From assembly GCA_905250115.1 (NCBI GenBank), contig CAJNOI010000083.1:346266-410265 (forward strand): a stretch of 64,000 nt of DNA, written 5' to 3'. Of this stretch, positions 55,850-64,000 are shown piece by piece (position 1 is the first letter of the stretch; each line of letters starts with the position of its first letter). This stretch comes from Adineta steineri (taxonomy: Eukaryota > Rotifera > Eurotatoria > Adinetida > Adinetidae). The notes beneath the pieces were generated by a model that was not told the origin of the DNA, searched no databases, and worked only from the letters and a program-made list of their open reading frames with translations. The position numbers and the translations under genes are program-made.

Positions 55850-56823
55850 ATCGACATTTTTGATCTTTTTCTATGAACTCATTCTTCGTATTATTTTTTC
55901 TCTCTCTTCTATTTCCCACATGTCCATCATATTGTTCATCCACATCTTTCTCTTTCTTATTTTATTCTACATTTTCATTTACTTCTTACACAATTAGAAA
56001 GAAGATGAATTACATCATCTTCTTTGTTTTGTTCATCTATCTCTCACTTCTATGTGTACCTAAGATAGGATGGATATGAATAGCTAGTTTTTTAAAATAA
56101 AATGACCTAGTGGATAAGGAAAATATTATTCTTCTCATTTTATCAATTCAGTTACAAAATGGTTTTGTAATAATAAAGTAGAAAATTTATTTGCTTGTTC
56201 TTTATGCATTTGATTCTTGTAAGATCTAGTGCAATCAAACTTTACACAACATACCATTTCCGCTATGAAGAGAAGTAGACCTTTGATAAGTTTATTTTTA
56301 TGCTTGCACAATAATAATGCACATTGTTCTATTTTTACTTTTTGTTATACCAAAGAGGTATATCAATAAACAGTCTGCAGATTTTCTTGAATAAAACATG
56401 TTGAGTGTAGAATGAAGCATTTTTCTTCAAATAATCAAATAATATTGTTTTAAAAAACTACCAGCTGTATTTTCTACTTTATCATGAAATTATAGTGAAC
56501 TGTACTCAAAAATTCCTATTATAGTAGAATGACTGTAATATTACATCTGGCTTTGTACATATATAACTCATCAATTCTATGTCTAATTCAACTTGATGAT
56601 GAGGGTGGGTGTCGGTGGGTAATTTTTCCACTCTAACTCATCCTCATTCACACTCTCAAGATAGTTTATTGAATATTCAACCCTCTTCATAATTGAAAAT
56701 TAGATTTAGGTATTATTCAGTTTATAATACAATAATTAGTCATTAATAACAAAAAAATCTCTATTACTTTTATCAATAGATTTTCTCATATGGAGTAGGA
56801 TGAAATAAAATGAAAACTTATTA
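55850..56823. other. Intergenic with a telomere-like inverted repeat
   Basis: The start is the 3' flank of the Cys-rich gene (AATAAA near 56095). Contains the palindromic unit at 56593-56662. No gene is supported. Confidence 0.45.
56593..56662. repeat. Telomere-like inverted repeat unit
   Basis: TTGATGATGAGGGTGGGTGT on the left and CATCCTCATTCACACTCTCA on the right; a diverged copy with the CTCAAGAT end kept. Confidence 0.6.
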
Positions 56824-57165
56824 TTATATATTCAAATATTGTTTCAAATGTATAAAAGAAAACATCAAAGACAAACAATTCGTTTTTTTCTCATCAATAT
56901 AGAAATTTTTTATTGAATCTGAAAAATAATTATTTGCAAGAAAATTCAAATAATCAAAATCTAATCGAAGCGAATACAGTTCACATGGTTTAATGTCTGA
57001 TGATCTTATTATAGGTTTATCATATGAATTTATTGTATCATTGATGATAAAATTTGAATGTAAGTTTTTTAACTCATGAGCAACATTAATCAAATAAAAA
57101 GATTTTGTTGTAAATATTAATGTCGAAATAAGACGAAAAGAAATGAAACACTGAAGCAAAAACAT
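56824..57165 (-). CDS. Possible small secreted protein (unrecognised)
   Basis: 113 aa from ATG 57165; the frame extends upstream only from a TTG. The N-terminus is hydrophobic (MFLLQCFISFRLISTLIF) and could be a signal peptide. The mature part (SYDKPIIRSSDIKPCELYSL, then RLDFDYLNFLANNYF) has a normal amino-acid mix for a real protein, unlike most chance frames here. Two cysteines only. No known family; no clear promoter or poly(A) evidence was assessed. Confidence 0.4.
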   Translation of the reverse strand: MFLLQCFISFRLISTLIFTTKSFYLINVAHELKNLHSNFIINDTINSYDKPIIRSSDIKPCELYSLRLDFDYLNFLANNYFSDSIKNFYIDEKKTNCLSLMFSFIHLKQYLNI

Positions 57166-57739
57166 GAAAGCATACCCTTCAATTTTTTTTGGTTGTATTA
57201 GATAATTGACGTGTTCAATAAAAGAATACAATTAATCGTTCGTATATAGTCAAAGAATTAATTTACAAGAAATCTAGAGATGTTAAATTCAAAAACGATT
57301 TATTCATAACTATTACTATTTCGTTTGATAGTATTTCAAGAACTTATATTTAACAAAACTAAGAAAGTTAAAATTGTTAGAAATTCTGAACTCTAACTGG
57401 CTGGCTATCGACTTTTGAATTGAATTGATATAACATAACTGTTTCGTCTTGCCTTGCTTTTTTCCAGTTGTAACACACAAGTCATTCATCTCTAATAAAC
57501 AATGAATTTTTCAATCAAACACGCATTCTGTTGCATTTTTTTCCTATTCTCGAGTTCAAACTCTGATTAAAATGATGAATTGTGTTTACTCAAAGGATGA
57601 AATTTACATTATATGTCCGAAGCCGTGGATATGGGCTCATTTTCAATTATTTTTATTATATAAAACATACATATATACATATATTTACCTTATTCAATTT
57701 GGATCGAAATCAGCTGCCAATCCACTAACATTATACATA
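57166..57739. other. Intergenic between divergent genes
   Basis: Promoter-containing spacer. The frame of the next gene is open back to an ATG at 57572, so part of this stretch could be extra N-terminal coding sequence. Confidence 0.4.
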
Positions 57740-59466
57740 ATGAAGTACCGACAGTCCTTTGATTCGCCATCCGGTCTAGCATCGACCGCACATGCAAGTC
57801 ATTCATTGATCAATCGGAATGCTTGGGCAGACGATGATGACATTAATCGGTAAGTGCAATATCGATTTCAAGATGTTTATTTATCTTATATTTTAATGAC
57901 AGAATTCATCAAAAGAAGACATCCTTTGCGTGGACTTCGTTTTTTAAATGCTGTTTTGTTGGATTATTACTAGCTGGAATAGGTTTAGCTATTGTGCTCA
58001 CATTCTGGTTGACATCAAAAACAACTGCAACGGAAACATTAGGTATGTACTAATTAAAATTATTGTTTTAATGTTAATTATTTTGTCTTTTTGTTCATCA
58101 AATGGAATAAAAAGATAACTGAGTACAGTTTTTGGTTGAATAACAACCAATGATGAAATACAAATGATAATTATTGACTTTTTTTAAATTAATTAAAAGA
58201 TCACCAGTAATTACAGAAAAACTATTATAAGTTAATTTTGAATAGAAAATATTGCGTATATCATTCTCCTATTGTCATTGTGAATAGTAGTTGTTTGAAA
58301 GAATAGTTCATCAGTAATCTCATTTTCGTCACTATATGACATTAGAAAATGTTCATTAGGATTTTATGTATAAATGCAGTTAGTTCTATCCAAAAACTCA
58401 AATTTTTGCGAATATACATGGATATCGAATGCACAATATCACTTCGAAAATAAACACTCATATAAATATATACATATACATATACTTGTATATATATAGT
58501 CTTGTAGATTCAGATATAGTTAGGAATAGATTTATATTTATTTATTCAAATATTTATATAAGCAGACGTTTTAGTGTTTCTGAATACACTTCTTTACATG
58601 ACTTTATTCTAAAATAGCATCAACAATGGGTATAACAAGTACAAGTACGACAAGCACAAGTACAAGCACAAGTACGAGTACGAGTACAACAAGCACCAGT
58701 ACATCAACTAGTAAGTGATGTGTGTAATTTGAAGAAACTGGATGGGTGTAGATGTGGATGCTAGGCGAATACAGTATCCATACCCACACCCTATATCTAT
58801 ATAAATATGTATATTAGTAGACTTAATTCTTCAAAATTCTTATATTTTAATCTTTAGCGACTACAGAGACAACTACAACGACTGCAGCAACTGCTTGTAA
58901 GTAATTATTTTACGGCGAATAATATTTTAACATATATGTTCTCTTGTAAAGCAATTACATCGAATACATGTACATCCGGTTGGACTGGTGTTACTATACT
59001 CTATCATTGCACTACTTGTCCGACAATATACCCAAATGCATACTATTCATATACTTATGTAGCCATTGTTAATTTAACTCGAATTTCGTTAGTTCTTCGT
59101 GAAGATGTTGGTTGTTTTGCAATCGATAACGTATCTGTACGAAGTACTGCAGCACCATCTGTTGAATTGATCTCTAATAATGGCTTTGAAACAGGAAATC
59201 TTTCATCATGGACATATTGCAATCCAGGTGGTGCTTCAGTTCCCGGAGCTGGAGAAGTTTTTAACAGTTTACTTTGTATTTCTTTAACACTTGTACCCAA
59301 ATCTGGATCGTATTTTTATTGTGATGGGGTTGTAGGATATAATGATTATCTTAGTCAAACATTTACAACAGTCATTGGTCAATCATATAACGTCTCTTTT
59401 TGGCTTTCCAATGACGCTGGTAATAATAATGGAACAAGTGCAGCCGATATTTTACTGAGTGTATAA
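57740..59466 (+). CDS. Type II membrane protein: TM, Thr/Ser stalk, CBM-like domain
   Basis: Five exons join in phase: 57740-57849, 57903-58042, 58618-58710, 58858-58896 and 58952-59466 (298 aa). A cytoplasmic head (MKYRQSFDSPSGLASTAHAS...) and a Trp/Phe-flanked helix (CCFVGLLLAGIGLAIVLTFW) anchor the protein. Two small exons code almost only Thr and Ser (TSTSTTSTSTSTSTS). The C-terminal domain of about 170 aa (CTSGWTGVTILYHCTTC, NNGFETGNLSSWTYCNPGG, SYNVSFWLSNDAGN) has the beginning and end of a carbohydrate-binding-module-like jelly roll. ATG 57740 is preferred because it gives a typical short head, but an upstream in-frame ATG at 57572 exists. The intron between exons 3 and 4 carries a telomere-like inverted repeat (58741-58796). 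Confidence 0.75.
58741..58796. repeat. Telomere-like inverted repeat inside an intron
   Basis: GGATGGGTGTAGATGTGGAT on the left and ATCCATACCCACACCC on the right, within the 58711-58857 intron. Confidence 0.65.
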
Positions 59467-60219
59467 TAAAACGTAATAGAGAAGAATAACTTATATTTTC
59501 ATTTTCATTATTGACAAGAAATGTGTGATTCCTTGGTTTGTTCATAATTCTTACACTTAACTAAAAACTATTTTACTAATTATATATTTAACAATCTCTT
59601 ATTATACTATTCTTGTATATTACTCTGCTTGTGTAAAATGTTTAGTTTCTATCTTATTTAGTTTTCATATTAATCTTCTTGTAAAAAATCAATAAAGAAA
59701 ATCTTACTAAATAAAATAAAGTTTATTTTACGCTATAATATAAAACCATATTATTTTGATCTTTTATTTTTGAATTAAATATCGAAAATATATATTAAAC
59801 AAAGTAAAAAATCTAAAATATTTCATGATCAAAATAAACAAATAATACGTTTTACTATCTTTTATTGTATTTATATGTACATATTTCTTATCAATCAAAT
59901 CTTGTATAATACCATTTACTAGAAGGAAAGATAATTAAGGGTTAATCGATAGTTTTAGTTTTAAATAAGAGAGAATAACTAATCTGATGAGGTAATATCT
60001 AGCATGTGATATTGAAAAATATATATATGAAAGCGACGAGATTCGAACGAATCGACATCTAAATCCTTTGATGAGTAAAAATGAGTTTTATTCATGTAAA
60101 GATTAATTCAACATGAGAAAAATAAATTTAAATAAAAAGAAAAGAAGAGTGGGTGTATATGTTCATTTTATTATCAACCACACCAACACCCTTATTGAAA
60201 CAAAAAAAAAGTTGGAAAA
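59467..60219. other. Intergenic with a short telomere-like palindrome
   Basis: Convergent spacer between the stalked membrane protein and the HAD gene. A palindromic unit lies at 60150-60194. A GATTCGAACGAATC stretch near 60040 looks superficially like a tRNA T arm but is not a gene. Confidence 0.45.
60150..60194. repeat. Telomere-like inverted repeat unit (short)
   Basis: AGTGGGTGTATATG on the left, ACCACACCAACACCCTTA on the right; the smallest and one of the more diverged copies. Confidence 0.5.
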
Positions 60220-60974
60220 TTAACTAAAAGGAATAAGATGACATGGTCTTTGTGACCAGTTTATATCTTCTCCATGTTGTTTTGTTTTTAGAAAATCTGT
60301 AACAAATTCTAAAAGACTTCCATATTTGGCATCATAATAAATATTATCATGTTCATTTGGATCATCTTCACGTTCATGATCAATAAAAATAAGTTTTGTA
60401 TGAACACATTGAATATTATTAAAATTTCTTCTTAAATCATCCACAAATACAACTGGATTTAAATCTTCAATAGTTTTTCTTTTTGGATTATTATTAAAGT
60501 TGTCTTTATCATAACCAGAACTAATGATTTTATCAATGGGAAATCCATGTAAACGAAAATTTTCTAATCGATGTTCAATAAAATCGGAAGACATTGCTGT
60601 AACACAAATTAGTTCATAGCCAGCTTCATGTAATAAAAGACATGCTTCTAATGCTCCATCATGCATTGGCATACTTCTCCAACCATATTCATTCCATACT
60701 TGTTTAAATTCTTCTTTTTCTTCATCATTAAAATTGACATTATATTTTCTTTCAGCCTATGTATGTGTATAGTTAATTAGTATTTTTTTCTTATAGAAAT
60801 TTGAATAAAACTTACATAATGAGCATTTGGTGAAACAATTGTTAATTTTTTCCCAAACGTTTGCTCATAAATTTGTGCAAAAGTTGCATGATAATCTAGA
60901 AGAACTCCATCACAATCAAGAGCAATGATTGGTTTTGGATTTGTAGTTGATGATAATGTTGAATCTATTGTCAT
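60220..60974 (-). CDS. HAD-superfamily phosphatase
   Basis: Two exons join in phase 0: 60816-60974 and 60220-60756 (231 aa). HAD motif I is IALDCDGVLLDY near residue 20, with the nucleophile Asp and the D-x-D pair; motif II Thr is in ICVTAMSS; the motif III Lys candidate is in KRKTIEDL; motif IV is VVFVDD. A small helical cap lies between motifs I and II. Such enzymes remove phosphate from small metabolites; the substrate is unknown. Similar proteins are common in bacteria, so a bacterial origin followed by intron gain is possible but unproven. No signal peptide, so cytosolic. Confidence 0.8.
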
Positions 60975-62548
60975 TTTGTAATATTAATAGTACTTAATGT
61001 TAATGGAATTATCTATCTATATTTATATACTGTTATAACGTGTGCCACGTTTTAACTGATGACGCTTCTATTTTGTAAAATATTTCGCAATTACATTGGC
61101 ATTGTGTCATTGAAATATCGGCGAAAGAATATTGATTCTATTTCATCATGTTTTTTTTTTCTTACTTATTTATGACTCAGTTTCTGTTGAATCATATATA
61201 AAATATTATTTGTAAATTTAATATTAACAAAATACACACATTTTGTATAGATAATATAACATATTCACATCTGATATAAGTCTAATGAAAATTCGATAGT
61301 AAAAATAGTATTTAATTCATTTGATGCTAATTCAGAAGATATAAGCTGTGGAAAAGACTTTTATTTATTATTATAATATACAAATATTTTCTTTTTGTAA
61401 TATGATTGACACGACTTTTTTTCTTTTTCTTTTTTAATTATTTTATGTATATCTGAACTATATTAAGTGAAGTGTATATTTGTAAAATATTTTAATGTGA
61501 ATGAAAGAAAAAAAAGTGAATCACATTTTAATACAAGTAACGCTCATCAGTTGGGAAAGAAATAAAACAAATAGCGCTCTTCGGGGAAACTCGCTTGATC
61601 TTCGACTAATTTTAACCTGATCACTATCAGATACTGCTTATTATACTGTAATTTCCACATTATCATAATCTATATATTCACAAAAAGAAAAAACAGATTT
61701 ATACAACTTAATCCATCTTTTACGGTGAAGATTCGGTTTTACGGTTACCACTTAAGTTTTCAAGATGTCAGACTTGTCAGTCATTTGTTGGCATCACTAT
61801 CAACTACTTCTCATTATACATAAAATCTCTATAAATTAATGTGACATCTATTCGTCTTGTGTATTGATTTCTTTGAATATATCAAATAGTCTGCTAATGT
61901 GATACTGTAACATCCAGATATTGCATACAATACCTTTTCTAGTGAACTCAACGACGCAGTATGCAAGAGAGATGGACACTGTTCAGGTTTTTCAAAATTT
62001 GAAGTGAACTGAAACTGAGAGAAGTTTTATATCTTGAGTATGTGAGTGTGCAATAAACTAAATATCCATACAACACCCACATCCTCGTGATGGGTATGAA
62101 TTCTTAGCTCTGGGGTTGAACATATGAAAAATGCATCTGAAAATAAACAAGCAATTTTTTTTGTTTACATTAGAAGAAATGTTTTTGAGTGAATTCTTCG
62201 TTCACAGTGCGACGAGAAAAAAATCTTTAATTTTTTTTCCGGAAAATGAAATAATTGTTGTTTTTCTATAAACAAAACTTATTTGACTAACATCTAATCA
62301 ACGACAAGAAAAAAACAATATAGCAATTCGATTTTTTTTCTTACTAATTTATTCATACACATTGCCGGTCGATCGTTCGATTCTCGACTTATATAAAATA
62401 TTTGAACAACACCTTTTCTTTCAGGAAAATAAACGACCGGATCAGTTTGCTTTTTATCGGCAAACTGATTTCTAAACAAACTGAGACTTTTTAATAATCG
62501 ATTGATGTATTGTACTTCTACTCATTTTTCACTCACTGTCACAATAAA
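60975..62548. other. Intergenic with a telomere-like inverted repeat
   Basis: No gene is supported. Contains the unit at 62031-62094 and poly-purine tracts. A 61-aa minus-strand frame (62294-62479) has no recognisable content. Confidence 0.45.
62031..62094. repeat. Telomere-like inverted repeat unit (degenerate)
   Basis: ATCTTGAGTATGTGAGTGTG on the left, ACACCCACATCCTCGTGAT on the right; outer ends are conserved while the G-rich core has decayed. Confidence 0.55.
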
Positions 62549-64000
62549 ATGTGGAAATTATTCCTTTACATTTTACTTTTTCAACATTTCGAAATTATTT
62601 CCACTAGCCTCGTTTCCATTGGTGTGATTCAAAATGTTTCTTTGTTGATGTTCGATCCTAATTCAAAATCAATTAATGGTACTTGCAATGAATGCCTGTG
62701 TGCAATGATGTTAAATACAACATCGTTTTCATTCTTGAACTGTTTCCAGAATAATGAGACATGTCAAATGTTCTCAACATCTTCTAACGCGAGATCATTC
62801 TCACTAATGAATTATTCAGCAAGTTCATTTTACTTTTTTCAACTGCCAGTTAGTGATGTTACAACAGCGAGCACTTCGCCCAGTGAGTTTTTATTTTCTT
62901 TAGATACAATTCAAGGTATATGAAAAGCGTTGGAACGATGAGATAATTTATTCTTAAGAAAGTCTCTCCTCTATTTAAGCTAAACTAGTCATTTATCAAA
63001 TGAATGATAATAGAATTCGATATATTAATCTCGCGTCTAGTCAATGTACTCGCCAAGAGAGTACTCATAGCTTTATATTCTGATCAGTAGCGTTCTAGTA
63101 CATTTATCTTAATTAGATACAAAGTTAATGAAAAATTACTAAGAGACTAAATCAGAGAACTGAACACGTTACATTACGTTTATATTTTTTCGTAGAAAAT
63201 ATCGATAAACATCTCACTTTTACAAAATAAAAAAGGAATGAATAAAAATACGTATTGATGAAGGCACAACATTACTCAAGAAAAATTATAGTAAATTGTT
63301 AATTAAACCACGATATATGATTAAAAAAAGTATCAGAGTGATCACTTGGAAAAAAACATTTATTATAAATTGAGAAAAGAAATATATTTTAATCTAAAAG
63401 TTATTAAACAAAATTTAATATATTATCTTTTATATGTTTAAAAAAATCTCTGACAGTACTCGAGAAAAGAACAAGGCGTTTTTCTATTTTTAAAATGGCC
63501 GTTCAATAAATTTAAATAAATGACTCGTCAGAAAAAGATGGTAGATAATATAAATAAGTTATTAAAAGATTTTTGTGCTGTTTTCTATTTAATTAGTTTA
63601 TTTTTTCACACCAGCACTTGTTTTTTTTTAATTTAATTTCTCTGTCAGATTTATTTCAAAATGCACGGAGGCTTATTAAAAATTTTGATTTTATTTAAGC
63701 AACAACTTCAACTAGTTCAAGCACAAGTACATCAACAAGCAGTTCTACAACCAGTACAAGTTCATCAACAAGCAGTTCTACAAGTAGTTCAAGCACGAGT
63801 ACATCAACAATAAGTAAGTAAAAATATTCTCTTTATCTCATATTAAATAATCAAACATATACTGAAACGAAAATCTACAGATATTAATGTTCATTACATT
63901 TTCTATGTATATTTTATTTATATTTATAATCATAAATTAAAGGAGTAGCATTGTTATTATTCCTGCAGAATCGGATCACGACTAGTCACGATAAATTTTT
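62549..64000 (+). CDS. Partial secreted PAN-like / Ser-Thr stalk protein
   Basis: 5' part of a gene that runs off the window. Exon 1 (62549-62882) has a signal peptide (MWKLFLYILLFQHFEIIST) and a small Cys domain (CNECLCAMMLN, NETCQMFSTSS) with the same spacing as the first exon of the Kelch protein at 33465-35410. Exon 2 (63700-63813) follows a TTTAAG acceptor and codes a pure Ser/Thr stalk; the frame is in phase. A donor follows at 63814 and the remaining exons, by analogy a Kelch, FG-GAP or CBM-like domain, lie beyond 64000. The 817-base intron has no gene of its own. Confidence 0.7.

Noticed and set aside
55440..55997. Other open frames across the Cys-rich gene (Val/Ala-rich plus frame, Gln/His-rich minus frames)
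   Set aside because: They arise from the TGT/TGC/GGT codon pattern of the Cys-rich protein and have no independent support.
60030..60080. tRNA-like GATTCGAACGAATC on the minus strand
   Set aside because: The T-arm-like palindrome has no matching acceptor, D or anticodon arms, and its stem cannot be paired in the tRNA form.
1..64000. CRISPR arrays, rRNA genes or operons
   Set aside because: No regularly spaced direct repeats with unique spacers and no rRNA-like conserved blocks were seen; gene structure is eukaryotic with spliceosomal introns.

Overview
The window reads as nuclear DNA of a bdelloid rotifer (Adineta/Rotaria type). It is very AT-rich. Most genes are split by short GT-AG introns, many only about 45-60 bases long. 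It carries the Ser/Thr-linker mosaic surface proteins typical of these animals (Kelch, FG-GAP, GEVED, PAN-like domains), genes of likely bacterial or fungal origin (choline-sulfatase, a GNAT acetyltransferase), a wrecked Penelope-like reverse transcriptase, and many short inverted repeats built from TGTGGG-like units resembling the bdelloid telomere repeat. The species call is inference. Two 100-N assembly gaps lie at 20003-20102 and 39830-39929.

Layout. 0.5-2.9 kb: a single-pass membrane protein on the minus strand. 3.9 kb: initiator tRNA-Met. 4.4-6.3 kb: a broken CYLD/USP-like deubiquitinase gene with a short retroposon in its last exon, flanked by a 9-bp target duplication. 6.8-7.3 kb: a two-exon small secreted peptide. 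7.5-7.8 kb: a Penelope-like RT remnant. 7.9-9.6 kb: an intronless choline-sulfatase. 12.5-13.7 kb: a MORN-repeat protein. 15.1-16.5 kb: a secreted trypsin-like protease. 16.6-17.3 kb: tandem and dispersed repeats. 17.9-19.8 kb: sialate O-acetylesterase. 21.5 kb: a class A-like GPCR. 22.7-24.1 kb: a secreted mosaic protein. 24.6-28.2 kb: a type II membrane protein with four GEVED domains.

28.3-32 kb is gene-poor and repeat-rich: telomere-like palindromes, a 112-bp hAT-like MITE with an 8-bp target duplication, and a 226-bp inverted-repeat element. After it come a GNAT (32.0 kb), a Kelch mosaic protein (33.5-35.4 kb), an ionotropic glutamate receptor with a K+-channel-like VGYG filter (36.7-39.3 kb), the 3' end of a BiP/HSP70 gene cut by the second gap (39.9-40.4 kb), an FG-GAP protein (41.4-43.3 kb), a multi-pass RING-H2 protein (44.3-45.8 kb), a small three-helix membrane protein (47.5-48.1 kb), an amino-acid/GABA permease (48.5-50.4 kb), an EGF/VWA-like secreted protein (51.0-52.7 kb), a frameshifted RING membrane gene (53.2-54.2 kb), an extreme Cys-rich protein (55.6 kb), a stalked CBM-like membrane protein (57.7-59.5 kb), a HAD phosphatase (60.2-61.0 kb) and the start of another PAN-like mosaic gene running off the right edge.

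The genes do not form an operon-like system. What links many of them is extracellular display: signal peptides or signal anchors, Thr/Ser-rich stalks, and sugar- or protein-binding modules. Exon joins given below were worked out by eye from splice sites and reading phase and have no transcript support.
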